Shown: piece after piece, positions 1 to 11,535 of the stretch
How the letters are laid out: each line of letters starts with the position of its first letter
How positions within the stretch are numbered: the first letter of the stretch is position 1
Assembly (NCBI GenBank): GCA_021613335.1
Contig: JAJTWR010000344.1
Coordinates: forward strand, 62,001 to 126,000
DNA: 64,000 nt
Direction of reading: 5' to 3'
Source: Whitmania pigra
Taxonomy: Eukaryota > Annelida > Clitellata > Hirudinida > Haemopidae
Program-made: the position numbers and the translations under genes
Notes under the pieces: generated by a model
Databases searched by the model: none
Told to the model about the DNA's origin: nothing
What the model saw: the letters and a program-made list of their open reading frames with translations, nothing else

Positions 1-1050
1 CATCTTGAAATAAATTTTGAGAAACTCAAATCTAATAAGAATAATGTCCTTGACACTGTTGAGGTACTTCAGTCAATCAATGAAGAACTTGTTGAAAAAC
101 TTCCAAAACAGAGTCCCATAAAATCTTGCACTGCTAGCTGCAAGGTAGGCTCAAATTATATATATTGGATGTAATGTGTCGCCAAGTTACTGAATGGTCT
201 ATGTCTAATTTCAGGCTATACTTTTGCGCAAGAGCAAGAAAAGTGTTTCAACAAAGCCATATTTGCTGACTGTCACTCTTATAGCTGGCATTCTAATATT
301 TGGGGATATATATGCCCATGGATCACTCAAAGGTTCAGTCCTTTGCAGGTCTTTTTCCAGTTCAAGTTCTTAAACAAAGTTGAATTTTAGATTCTTTGGG
401 GCAGCAGTGGTTATCAAACATCATTTGCCAGCCAGTTATTAAAGAAGCCTTGGAGAAGTGTTCATCACTGTTTGGGTAAGTTGAGTAATTAACTTGTTTT
501 GATCCTGGAAATGAATAAAGATTTATTTTCAGTTGGGCAAGTGCATGGTTATTTGAGGGATTAAGGAATGCGTATCTAATGGTCGAGCCTCTCCTCCAGC
601 ATCCCAAATTTGTGGAATTTGTGGAATATGTGGTCAAAGGAAAACAGATGCTATGGGAATCATTTGAAATGCTTTCTGAAAAGGTTTGTATTGCTTGTTT
701 CCTTGTTGTATCAAAATTCATCCATTTTCTTTTAATGTTATTGTAAAGGTGGTCTCCTACATGCCTGAACTGTTGCAATACTTGGAACTTGCTTCTAATT
801 TCTCTGTCAGTATTCTCACAATTGTGACAAGTAAGGTGCTTGAAAGCTGCACTTTCGTCTACAACTATATCCTGGAGAACATCTTAGTGTAAGCTTGTCA
901 AGCAGTTCAAATTTTGATGTTTATTAAATGATAAATTCTTGTTCTAGTGGCAAGCTTTCCCCTGACAATGTTGCAGAAGAAATGTCCAAACTTGTGCTTG
1001 TTTTGAAAGATGAAATTAACAACCTGTTCTCAAGATTCCTAGGCCAATGA
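1..1050 (+). CDS. TMEM214: TMEM214 homologue, C-terminal exons (5' end outside window)
   Basis: Six exons are visible: before 1 to 144, 215-332, 391-475, 533-683, 749-888 and 948-1050 (TGA). All junctions are GT-AG and keep one reading frame. The first exon encodes a helical stretch ending SCTASCK, which fits the human CDMACK region. Exon 2 then encodes RKSKKSVSTKPYLL followed by a hydrophobic segment (TVTLIAGILIFGDIYAHGS) in the place of the vertebrate transmembrane segment. The rest is helical with conserved Trp and Leu (GWASAWLFEGLRNAYLMVEP) and ends NNLFSRFLGQ. TMEM214 is an ER membrane protein linked to caspase-4 recruitment under ER stress in mammals; whether that holds here is unknown. 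The identification is from remembered human TMEM214: the order of features matches well, residue identity is modest. The N-terminal two thirds lie outside the window. Confidence 0.82.
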
Positions 1051-1081
1051 CATTCTGTGTTGACTGGTTGTAAAATAGAAT

Positions 1082-1087
1082 AATAAA
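1082..1087 (+). terminator. poly(A) signal of TMEM214
   Basis: AATAAA lies 32 bases after the stop codon of the TMEM214 homologue, a normal position for a cleavage and polyadenylation signal. Confidence 0.65.
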
Positions 1088-1149
1088 AGTATTAAATTTG
1101 AGTTTGAATTTAAATTAGTACATAAGGATACATGTGTCAACACAGTTTC

Positions 1150-1262
1150 TCATTATCAATGACATGGTTGTGTATCCCATCTGGAGTTTTCGTTGAGAAT
1201 GTTGAAGCGATATGGTCTCAAAGCCTCTTCCTGATAATGTTGCAAAAGAATAATTCAAAACC
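1150..1262 (+). repeat. chimeric duplication of two neighbouring gene ends
   Basis: Positions about 1150-1211 resemble about 2163-2235 (end of the last exon of the HDGF-type gene), with a run of about 26 identical bases starting TTTTCGTTGAG. Immediately after, about 1217-1260 resembles 951-993, the start of the last TMEM214 exon (TTCCTGATAATGTTGCA versus CCCCTGACAATGTTGCA). Neither part has an open frame here, so this is a non-coding relic built from pieces of both flanking genes. Confidence 0.6.
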
Positions 1263-1265
1263 AGA

Positions 1266-2036
1266 CATGGGTTTCTTTGTGCTTGTACCTGAGTACCAAA
1301 TATAGGTACTTGTCCCCATTTCGTGTATCATAACGAGCTGAGGGCATCAAATCGACCGCGGTGAGGTCTGCACACTCACAAAAATGATTCACACGCATGG
1401 GAGAGTAAAAAAGTGGGATGTATTACTTTAACGTAGTACTTAATTACAAGACATAGTAACCCCAGTTTTGGAAAAGTTGTAAATGTAGGAATGATCGGCC
1501 ATCGTTACGACACATAATGCAAATATCAAGAACGGGTTCAAGTACCTTGGCTATCAGTGGTAACTACTTCCTAGTGTAACCAGAGCTTGGCGTGCAGGTT
1601 AACGGTTGTGTTTGCCTGCATTGAAAAGGCGCGCCCTTCGGGTGGGGGGCTATGTAAATAACCGATCGATTAAGAAGTGCCTTCACATCCTGTCGCGATT
1701 CATAAGGCACTAAAAAAATCTGATAAATACAATTGAAATACATTGTCATTGTAATACTTCAATCAAAGTTAAAGCAGTCGCAAATCGCCTTAGTGCATCT
1801 TAATCCTCTTCACCCGAGGCTAATAATAAAATTAACTGATTATTATTCGTTTAGAGAGACAAGTAGATTAAGAAAAACAATTTATGCAGTGGACCAGAAA
1901 TAAATTAGTGATGTACTTGGACGGTTCTAAATTAAATCGGCTAGCGGGGTTCTTAACGTGTTCGCAAGATTCCAAGACATTCAAATATGAACCGACGGGT
2001 TGCAATAATAAACATAAAAGTAGAATAAGAAACAGT
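1266..2036. other. intergenic spacer between convergent genes
   Basis: No gene is supported here. Apart from a SINE copy (1588-1715) the sequence is unique-looking and AT-rich. Short open frames (e.g. 1884-2180) have no recognisable domain and run into the 3' end of the minus-strand gene. Confidence 0.5.
1588..1715 (+). repeat. SINE-A copy, head shortened
   Basis: This starts GGCGTGCAGGTTAACGG and ends GTGCCTTCACATCCTGT...ATAAGGCACT. The body matches the reverse complement of the copy at 9385-9585 (shared AACCGATCGATTAAGAAGTG-type block). The tRNA-like head has lost most of the sequence between the A and B boxes. Confidence 0.65.
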
Positions 2037-2042
2037 TTTATT
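2037..2042 (-). terminator. poly(A) signal of the HDGF/LEDGF-type gene
   Basis: AATAAA on the minus strand, about 73 bases beyond the stop codon at 2115. Confidence 0.6.
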
Positions 2043-2114
2043 AAAAGGGCCTTTGGGTTTGAATTTGAATGTGTGGATAAGAATAATCAGATGCATCAAG
2101 TGTCAAAATTGTTA

Positions 2115-5100
2115 TCAGACTCCCAGGAGGCTATGCAGTTCCTCGTCATCCATCACATGATCTTCGTTATCAGCGTGTGACCGTGTATGGCTCCACTGCT
2201 TCTGGTGTTTTCGTTGAGAATGTTGAAGCGATAAGGATCTCGAGGTCACCTTAGACACAATCTGAGTTATTCTCTTCTCCAGGTCCATTTTTTCCTCTTC
2301 ATCCTTCAATCCAAAGGATTGGTTTATTACTATGCATCTAAATGCATGGAAGCTATCAAAGTCACCTACCTCAGACTTAACAGCAGGCAAATTTTCATTC
2401 AAGGGGGAATTCTTTTGGAATGTTTCTTCTGTGCCATTCTGATTGGTAGGTACCAACTTTGTGGCACTTAAGGACTCACACTCCTCTTCTAGCTTTGGAG
2501 AAACGGTTAGGACCTGGCTTGATGCCAAAATTTGAGAGTTTGAGCTAGGGGTTTCTGGTTTGTTATGGCAAACTGAGGCTGCAGTGATTTCTGTTTGTAT
2601 GCTTTCCATCTCTTCTGGAGTTTGTGAAGTGTGACCCTCCTCTAAAATGTAATATGGTACATTAGAATGCATGCAGAACTTCCTAAAATCTTAATTACAT
2701 TCATTGTGTCTTCTTTTAACATTTGTTAGAATCAGCATCACCTTTGAGGGATTCTTTGAGCTCAATGTCCCCATTATCACATTTGTTGTCACTTTCAGAA
2801 TTGTTTGCAACTTCGTGGATCTTCGTGTCACATGCATCTTGCTTACTTAAAAATGCTTCGCTTTCCCTATTAAAGACCTGCACATGAAAAATTACCAAAT
2901 TGGTAAATAAATGTAAAATTTAGTGAACCAATAGTCACTAAATTTTTTCAAATAACCTGGTTGAAATTGTCGCCATCTTTAATGTTGAAAAGTTCTTTAA
3001 ATTTGTTGTAAATGTTTTCGGCCCACGACCTAATCTGTTCACTTGCCTTGTATTTGCGGCACTGATAAAACGAAATCAAAGAATTGTTTTAACATTTGTT
3101 GAAATATATATGCAAAACACGTTTACTTTTTTAATAGTGGCCATAATAGATGGATTCTTTATTAACAATGACTTGCTAAGTTCCAGTGAGTTCAATTCTT
3201 TCATCACAGCAATGCATTTATCCACATCCTGCAATTAAGTAATAATCAATTACACCTAGTAACAGAAGCAAACAGACATGAAGTAGGGCCTTACTGCATG
3301 ACCCATGCTCAAGGATTTCTTTATTTCCGAATCCATTTGTGAAAGTTTTTTCTCGGCAACGACAACTAAATTTTAAATAAATATCACAAGGATATAAAGA
3401 GCACAAAGTCAACAATTTAATCGTACTTACGCTGAATCTTTTCTTTTTTCTTCTGTTCATATTTTTGCTGCTTTTTGAGCTCCTTTTCAATTTCTTTTGG
3501 TTTTCTTTAATAAATTTTTAAATATCACTTAGAATTTAATAAATATGGTTCATGAAATAGTTTACTAAATGTCACAAGAGTCAGTGAAACATCTCAGTTG
3601 AAACTTACAGTGTTTTTGATTTAACCTTTTCCTTCTTGTGCACGTTTTCTTTCTCCTTTGGATCATCCTCAAAGACAAAAAATAGTTCTTAATAATTTCT
3701 ACATTTTAATCTCATCCTAAAGAGATACATACTTGATCAATTTTATCCTGAGTACCTTTGCCTTCAGATGAAGTTTTATCAGCTAAATCAGATTCCATAT
3801 CATCAACATGTGATGTATTCCTATCTTCATTCTCCGTGAAGTCTTTTATCTTTAATTTAAATTAATATCAAATTTTATTTAATGTGGATGGATAGTACAC
3901 AATTTATAGGATCTCAGAGGACTGCATTCCTATGAACAATGGTAAAAGCAACAGCCATAGAGCACCCCTAGGACTAGCAATGTTATAGGAATGAGGAATG
4001 ATGATGCTTATGCCTGCTGTTCTACAAAGATTATCACCATCAATAATCTATTACAACTGTTTAAACCATGTCAATTGCAAGCAATCCATGATTATGATTT
4101 CTGTTTAAAATGTTTCTAATCAAATGATTACCAGTATGAGTGGAACAGTACATAATTATTCATTAATGTAAGGCTGAATAACATGAAAAGTAGAATGAAT
4201 TTTTGAATATTGATTGAAATTTGTAATATGTGAAAAGGCTCGTGTTTGCACTAACAAACGGCATTTGTTACGCATAGCAGAAGAGAAAGATCTTACTTTG
4301 TGATCCTCTTTACTTTCCATATCAGAAGGCACAAGGTTTAAACCTTCAGCAGCAATCTCCTTATCAGATTTATCAACCTCCTTATATCTGTTGTCCAACT
4401 CTTGTTCACTACAATATAAATATTACATTAAAAACCCATGAAGAACATGTTACACCAAATAATACCGAATACCTGGTTACTATTTCGTCATTATGATTAG
4501 AAGTGTCATCTGACAAATTCTTTGTCTTCCTCTCTACAATTGTATGTTTATAAGTGGTCTTAATGTTACATTGCAGAATTAACAAAACACAATTCAACTC
4601 TTCTTAACCTTTCCTGCCTCTCTTGACACCATCCTCGGTACTATTTTTTAGTGGAGTAAATTCCTCCTCGCTCGAAGATAACGAAGGAGATGAGGATCTG
4701 CTGGGTGTTGGCGACTTGTGTTTTCTACGAGATTTTGAATCATTCGTTTGCTTTCTGTGCTACAAAGGTGAATTACAAGTAACAACACTGTCCCTGTTCA
4801 AATACTTCACAAATGACAGTTTTACTTGATCTTTTTTATGCCTTTTCGCTGGGGGTTTGCTTGATGCTCTTGACTTCTACATTGAAAACCAACAACTGCC
4901 AGTTTAATCCTTACTTGGAAGAACAAATATAATTCTAAAATCAGAACATACATCAAGTTCTTCCTCATTATCTGAGTTTTCGGAAGAAATTTTCCGTTTC
5001 CTTTTCATTGTTTTTCTTTGATTGCTGGGAACAAGATTCCTCTTAACTCCCTAATGTTACAAATTGAAAAAGGAACCATAAAATCAGTTATTAATAATAG

Positions 5101-6108
5101 TTATTAATTATCTTGTGGTATCAAAAAAACGCTATTTGATTAAGCAATGATGACACACATTTAACGCATCAGCCTTAACCTTTTGCTTTGGCTGCTATTA
5201 CTATTCACACAACTTGAATTTTTGGCAATTTATTAGTTTGAATTTGAATTAAGGCTTGACATAATCACATGTCTACATACTACTGATGCCACAAAGTGCA
5301 TTTGTATTTACTGAAGATATTTACAAATTAAAGTGGTTTTTAAAATCATATTTTAATATATTATTTTGCTTTAGATTAAACTGGTAGCCAACCTGTGGTA
5401 CTTCACTTTTTGATAATTCCACCTTCTTCTTTGATTTGGTTTTGTGTTTCGTAGACTTATCATCACTATGTTCTTGATTATCCGATGAATCTTTATGCCC
5501 AGAGACTATTTCATCGTCTGCTTTATCGTCAGCACTACTATCTTCATCCATATTTTTGGATTTATTAACGGATTCATCAACACATTCCTTAGTAAAAAAA
5601 AATTAATTAAAATTACTTTTCAAGCATGTATGCCACATTATTAAATACTCACAGGACCAAGAAACTTTATCATGGGATTGTGCTCAATCTCACGTAGACC
5701 TTCATTAAAACCTCTTCGTTTTTGGGGATTTCCATATTTGGCCTTGAACTTTTCATATGGGTAAATGTCCTTAGGTGCCAAAAAACATCTAAATACATTC
5801 AAATAACTGAATAAATTCTGCATGTTTTGGCTCATGTCAATATTGAACTAACGTTTCATGGGTGCCATAAAAAAATATAGGATATTTTCCTTTAGGTACT
5901 TGTATTCCATCAGCTGCTTTGTCAATCTGTTTTTCAATAATTAAATTAGAAAACAAATGCACATTATAATACATGATCATTTAATAAGCTCAACAACCAG
6001 AAATGGCATATATCACGACAACATATTTCTTACCCTTGCAGGCCATGGAGGATAACCTTTTACTTTTCCAAAAATTAAGTCCCCTGGTTGATAAGATGTT
6101 GACTGCAT
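2115..6108 (-). CDS. PSIP1/HDGFL2: HDGF/LEDGF-family chromatin protein with PWWP and integrase-binding domain
   Basis: Seventeen exons: 6108-6034, 5926-5853, 5788-5653, 5587-5393, 5050-4952, 4876-4826, 4759-4630, 4533-4473, 4408-4297, 3849-3733, 3667-3609/3610, 3504-3431, 3365-3295, 3228-3127, 3061-2957, 2877-2742, 2641-2115. They join in frame into about 707 residues. Residues 1-90 are a PWWP domain ([18 protein letters not shown], then [11 protein letters not shown] and [14 protein letters not shown]), which reads methylated nucleosomes (H3K36me) in this family. The middle (about 95-390) is acidic/Lys/Ser-rich and disordered. Residues about 395-487 match the helical integrase-binding domain ([38 protein letters not shown]), which in vertebrates binds MLL/menin, IWS1, POGZ and others. 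The Met in [12 protein letters not shown] fits the family's usual short N-terminus. The length is closer to HDGFL2 (about 670) than PSIP1 (530); this is probably the single invertebrate parent of both. Confidence 0.9.
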
Positions 6109-6892
6109 AATTTGGAAGCTAGATAAAATAGACACTCCTGATATAAAACAAAAACAACAATCATACTTCAATAAACCGGTTTAACAAGTATTTGCCTTTT
6201 CAACATTATCAATTTGGCGTAAATGTAATTATATGTATCGACATATCATTCTCACAAACTGTCACGAAGTTAATTTTCGTCATAGCACAGAATTCATAAT
6301 TCCCGTGACTGCATTAATTCAAATGATTTAATTAAACTTTAGAAACTGATATTGTACCCCCCTCTCCGCGGCGAGACTAATCCAAGTAATGTTTCTAAAG
6401 TGTACGAGGAGCAAAACAACTATGAAACAGCATAGATATATAATGTGTTTGCTTTCACGATTTGCTACGATGAAAGATAATTTACAACAAAAATAATTTT
6501 AAAAATACAATATCATAAATTTATTTATTCTAATGTCATAAATAACCATTCAAAATACATGTTCAAAATGATTTGAAAATTACATTACAACCATGATTTT
6601 ATAACTTCTAAAATATGATGTTTTAGAAATGATAAAATAAATGCTAAATGTAAAATATTTATTTTAATTAATTTTTTGAAACCACAAATTTGATCTAGAT
6701 TAGCTCTTAAACATCTTTAAGTACCGCGTACTTTTATTGAAATTGCTTATAGTGGGGATAGTCATTTTTCGTCGATTGAAGATGTCTAGGTATATTCGTT
6801 ATACAAAAATTTACAATATTTATATACTTTTAGATACTTAGATACTGTTAGATCTCCGCAGATCACTCGAAGACGTAGATACTTTACTAGGA
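6109..6892. promoter_or_regulatory. divergent promoter region (HDGF-type gene and DSCC1)
   Basis: There are 784 bases between two divergent start codons. The part near 6355-6385 is locally GC-rich (CTCTCCGCGGCGAGAC) against an otherwise very AT-rich background (6480-6720). It must hold both 5' UTRs and start sites unless these lie further away. No clear TATA box was recognised. Confidence 0.5.
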
Positions 6893-9800
6893 ATGGCAAA
6901 AATTGATGCAAATACTTTGGAGTCTTGCGTCCAAAGTTTGAGTACCAGCTCGTCACTTTGCTCTGATAACATATTGTTGTTTGAATTGGATCCATTAGCA
7001 GCAAGTGCTCTGAGAGATGGTCAAAGGTTCGGCATGACAATTTTTATTTGCTGCAAGTTCTTAATAATAGCAGGTTATTGTAAACTAAGTATTGTTTATT
7101 TAATGTTTCAGTCTTGTTATCAGAGGAAAAATTAATGATGTAGCGGCTTGTTGTTCTTTTGATAAAACATTTGAAGTGAAAGAAAGCGAAACATCAAATT
7201 CACTTCTCTTATTTAGAAATAATCTTTTTGAATTGACTTCTCTTGAGAAGAACATATATCCCAGAGAGGTGAGCAAAATATGATACAATAAAGTGAAATA
7301 ATGGGCTCTGTCACATTAAGTGTCCTTAGTAATTAATTGCAGCAAAATACACAGCTTTCTTTCAAAAATCATACTTATTTCATGATTTTTGCCACTTATT
7401 GGATTAGTTCTTGAAGTCTTTGTTCATGAATGTATTTAGTTACACTGTTTTGGATGTCTAAATGCTCTGAATGAGTATGAAATGCATACCTTTTATGGTC
7501 ATTTGGAAATTATATGGTGACAAGTTTATGTGCTTGTCCGATCCAGAGAATAAATTGGGTGAAAACAAACTATAATGTTTTACTTGCCATGAATTGTAAG
7601 CTTATTGACGCATATGATATGGATGCTATTGGATGAAATCATTTTGATCAAATCAAATTGTTGTCAAAATGCTTTGAATGAAGAGACTTTCAGCTTCTCA
7701 AGAATGTCTGTAAGTTGAGCATCTGTTCAACCAAATCATTCTTTCAATATTTTCATGGGATTTTTTTATGTTAAAGGATTTCCTGATTTCTTTTGGTCTT
7801 CATCTGATTCAGCCAGAAATGGCTCAAAAGACCCTGTGGATTGCTTCTGCAGCATCATTAAAAACTAATTTTAAAGTTCATATTGATGTTCCTTGAACTT
7901 AGGACTTTAAAAAATAAATGACTTCTTTGGATGATATTGTATCAATCAGTGATGGGCAAAAATCGAATCAAATCTCAAATCATTTGTAAAATGATTTAAA
8001 TCTCAACAACCAAATCTCAAATAGAATCAAAAAATTCCAAAATTTACTGCTGCCCTAGCTTCGCAAATTTTTTCGAGCAAAACACAATGAAATTAACAGC
8101 CAACATTTTTACAGTTTTATTCTGTTTAAAAAAATCATTAAAACCCAGTTTGAGTCCATCACCTTGCAGCACCTGTGTTGCTTCTTCAAATGGCTCAAGT
8201 AAAGAGACAAGCTCAAGCAGTAAAGAACGTGAAACTGTGATTCGAGGGACACGTGCACCTGAGCTGCATTTGACTTCCTTGGCTTTAACTAGAGTTTCAT
8301 TAACCGCCTTCCATACTGCAGCTTGATATAATCTTCTTAGCATTATCAGATTGGAGTTCCATCTGGTAGGCACAGTGGCTAACAAAGTCAAACCATCTGA
8401 TTTTTTCTGGAGCTCTTCATTCCAGTATAGTGACCTGCGGAAGAAAACAACTACAGCGCTGCTTTCGTTTAATATTTTCTCTGCTAAAGGAACAGTTTTT
8501 AGTGCATCTTTAACAGCTAGCTGCAAGTATGGAACAACATAGTGCAAAACATGGAAGTCGATGGGCTGTTCCTAAAACATGATTGTCCTGAAGAATATCC
8601 TCATTGTCATCGAAATTTTCATCTGACAAAAACTCTGAAATTTCATCAGTATCATTCAATGACTCTGAAGCCTCATCACGTTCTCTAATTTGACTTTTAT
8701 TTTCCTTTAGATCAAAGGCAAACCTGGCAGCTTCCTCGGAAAATATTGTGAATGCTTTGAGCATGTTTCTGGCATTGTCAGTAACAACATATCCAATGTC
8801 AATGCTCTGCAACCCATACTCTGACAGTATTTCCTCAAAAGCTGCACAAATACAAGTAGAACAAAAGCATGTAACCTACAACAATGTTTATTTAACGAGG
8901 AGCACGCCAGAGATATAGAATTCTTAAATTTATAACCATTTTTACAAAATTAAAAATATATAACCATCTTTATTTCAATGATTCGATTTGAAAAAGCAAA
9001 TCGAATCAAAAAAGGCAAATCTAATCGAATCAAAATCACTGAGGCCAAAATCGAATCCAACAATGTTCAAATCGAATCGCAACATTGCCTAAATCGCGAT
9101 TTGATTCGCCCATCACTGGTATCAATAGATAACGAGCAATTTAGTCTTTCTTTTTAAATCAGTGACTATTTTGCAATAGTTACTTTTTTAGTGATAATAA
9201 TAATAATGATATTTTGCAATTTAGTAATATTTTAAAATTTAGTAAACTTGCAATAAAATATTTTTATTATTTAAAAATAAATTATTACTTTTACTTTTAA
9301 AACATAAATGGCAAATTTTAGGCAAATAAACTTGGCTGAAATAAGTAATGAAATGAAACATTTTAATTTGCATTTGTATTTAAACGATCTTTTGAGTGCC
9401 TTATGCATTTGTGCGGACAGGATGTGAAGGCACTTCTTAATCGATCCACCATTTATATAGTGCCCCTTTATACCAAAGGACGCTCCCTGGCGGTGCGAGC
9501 TGGGTTGCAAACCCGACACGTAACGTCTGTTGCTTTCACCGCCGTTCGCAGGAACTCAACCCTCTGAGCCAACTTGCACGCCAATTTGTCAATTTTGTGT
9601 TTCTGGAGATGGTGTTTGATTTCATTATTCATTGCTATTTGATTATAGGTGGAATGTCTCAAAAGAAATTTTTATGAATTAAAACCTGCAAGACCAAGCA
9701 CTAAATGGTTAAAAGATAAACTTGAAAGTCATCCATATGATGGCACCACATCACAAAATGTTGATTTGGTTTGTAGCTTTTTAAATCTTTTACAGGGATT

Positions 9801-11476
9801 TTATTTTTTAAAAATTGAATTTATATTCAAAATAGTGTACATTCAAAGATTTACTTGATGTGAATGGCACAAGTGAAAAAGAGTTAATTGATATCTTAAA
9901 TAAATGTGGAGCATGTCTCATAGAAGGTATTTAAAGACATTGCATTGTGAACTATTTATAATGAGTTATTGTTTGGAGGCAGGTTTCTGGAGAGTTATTG
10001 ATTTTGACTACCTATGTCAACTCTTTAGGGATCTTCTCGCTATAGTTGATGAGGCTGGTTGGTCCTATAGTAACATCCCAACACAACAATTAAAAGATGC
10101 TTTGAGTGAACTCTTTGTCTTGTTAGAACTGTTTTGATAATTTGTTGGATACAAGTTGTATTAATTAGGACTATTTAACATCTGTTTAGGGAGGTTGTGA
10201 ATCACCTTTTATCACTTTACACTCTTCCCTTAGACACAGGTATGTTCTACGATATTTCAGTGGTTGAATTTTTTTAAATGAGGTCCTTGTAGCAGCCATT
10301 TTATATATTTGCCTTTCAAATATTTATTTGAATAACTTCACAAACAAAATTATTGGACTGTGCAGGTTTTTGTTGCCTCAATGAACATAATGTATGCAGG
10401 TTATATGCTGAAATGATTCTCAGAGCAGCAATAAAGGTGATAATAAATTTGATAATAATAATATTATTTTTAATATTTAAAAGGGTTTTTTAATTTATTT
10501 GTATGATCTGTTTATCACAGTTTGATTTAGCTGACTTCAAGCAAACTTGGCAACTTTCAGTACCAGATGGACTCAACACAAGCTTTGAACAAATTAAGGT
10601 TTTGATTGGGCTTTAAAGTTACTGTGTTTTCACTTGCCTAATAATGAATGTTTGGGTAGGATCTTGCTGTATTAGATTTGGACTCGAAGCCTGAGACTAT
10701 CAGCTATTTCCCAGTGTTGGGACTTCCAGATGATGTAAAAGAAAGGTTGCATTTTTGCCTATTAATACTAAGATCTTTAATTTCTGAGACAGTGAAGATT
10801 TAATTCTTTGTTGATTTTGTGAATGCACAATTTCAACTCATTCTTAATCTATTGCAAGCTCCTTGATTAATTGGTGGAATCACTGCCAGGGAGTGCCCTT
10901 GGATAGGGGCTCTATGTAAATGGCATGTTCATTTAGAAGTGTCTTTACAAACTATTGGGATACTTAGGCACTCAAAAGATCAGCTAAATAAAAAATCAGT
11001 TAGCTTTTGCAGGCTTTTTATTCATCCACTAGCAGTACTAATTTTTTTATTATACTAATATATTTATATTTATAATATATATTATTCACAAATACAAATA
11101 TTTGTGAAAAATAAGCCAATCTTTTGAGTGCCTCATAAATATGGTGTAGAGGCCAATTTCATTGCTTTAACAATGCGCTGCTTTCTCCTTAAGATTAATT
11201 GCCAACGGGCACTTTAGTTTGGATCCAAAATAAATTCTTCACATCTGCAGATTCAAAGCCATTTTTATTGCTAAAGAAAAATGGACATTTGATGAAATTA
11301 CTCCATATCTTGAGTTAGTGATTGTTATTTAGGAAGTTATTGATAAATTTTATTTGGTTGATATTTGCTGTTTAAGGAATCTGTGCTCTGGACCACAAGA
11401 AGTTACAAAATTATTGTTAAAGTATACAAGGACGTCCACTCTGAAGGATGTGAGGGTTTATAGTCGGAGACTCTAA
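6893..11476 (+). CDS. DSCC1: DSCC1, sister-chromatid cohesion clamp-loader subunit
   Basis: Eleven exons: 6893-7026, 7112-7268, 9649-9768, 9836-9926, 9983-10121, 10190-10239, 10366-10436, 10521-10598, 10660-10745, 11251-11313, 11377-11476, joining into about 362 residues (human 393). DSCC1 joins CHTF8 and CHTF18-RFC to load PCNA and support cohesion at replication forks. Matches along the whole length include DGQSLVIRG, TSNSLLLF, the 'KWLKDKLESHPYDG' block, DLLDVNGTSEKEL, GFWRVIDFDY, HNVCRLYAEMILRAAIKF, FDLADFKQTWQLSVPDG, KEKWTFDEITPYLE and the C-terminal VRVYSRRL. The exon 5 donor is the least certain (TT|GTTAGA chosen because it restores phase; CT|GTTTTG is possible). Intron 2 (2.4 kb) holds a complete hAT element and a SINE. 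The stop codon overlaps the poly(A) hexamer. Confidence 0.93.
7947..9118 (-). mobile_element. hAT-1, internally deleted hAT transposon in DSCC1 intron 2
   Basis: The ends are CAGTGATGGGC (left) and its inverse GCCCATCACTG (right), flanked by a perfect 8-bp target duplication, GTATCAAT at 7939-7946 and 9119-9126. The minus strand keeps two open pieces of hAT transposase: 8812-8510 (IGYVVTDNARNMLKAF, followed by an acidic insert and HRLPCFA) and 8547-8044 (LQLAVKDALKTV, TVPTRWNSNLIMLRRL, LLEPFEEATQVLQG). The N-terminal BED/zinc-finger part and the C-terminal dimerisation domain are missing, so this copy is non-autonomous. Subterminal AAATCGAATC repeats occupy both ends. Confidence 0.9.
9385..9585 (-). 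repeat. SINE-A copy with clear A and B boxes
   Basis: Read on the minus strand: head GGCGTGCAAG, A-box-like TTGGCTCAGAGGG (9572-9560), B-box-like GGTTTGCAACC (9513-9503), then a body with CACTATATAAATGG and GTGCCTTCACATCCTGT, ending near GGCACTCAAAAG. The spacing and motifs fit a tRNA-derived, Pol III transcribed SINE. It lies 64 bases upstream of DSCC1 exon 3. Confidence 0.8.
10870..10987 (+). repeat. SINE-A 3' fragment in DSCC1 intron 9
   Basis: Shares with other copies the CCAGGGAGTGCCC block, GGGGCTCTATGTAAAT and the terminal TTAGGCACTCAAAAGA. The tRNA-like head is absent or unrecognisable. Confidence 0.6.
11110..11205 (-). repeat. SINE-A fragment, opposite orientation, DSCC1 intron 9
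   Basis: Begins CAATCTTTTGAGTGCCTCATAAATATGG, shown here in part, which is the inverse of the SINE-A 3' end. The inner part is diverged. It faces the fragment at 10870-10987 across about 120 bases. Confidence 0.5.
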
Positions 11477-11480
11477 TAAA
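11475..11480 (+). terminator. DSCC1: poly(A) hexamer overlapping the DSCC1 stop codon
   Basis: The 3' end reads CTCTAATAAATG: the stop TAA is 11474-11476 and AATAAA is 11475-11480, so the signal begins inside the stop codon. This predicts a 3' UTR of only a few tens of bases if used. Confidence 0.6.
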
Positions 11481-11535
11481 TGATCATTTCTTCATAACTA
11501 AGCATTCTGTGACTTGGACAAAATTTACACAATTG

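Noticed and set aside
9468..9662. Minus-strand 64-codon frame over the SINE
   Set aside because: It crosses the tRNA-like head of SINE-A and has no protein similarity I recognise.
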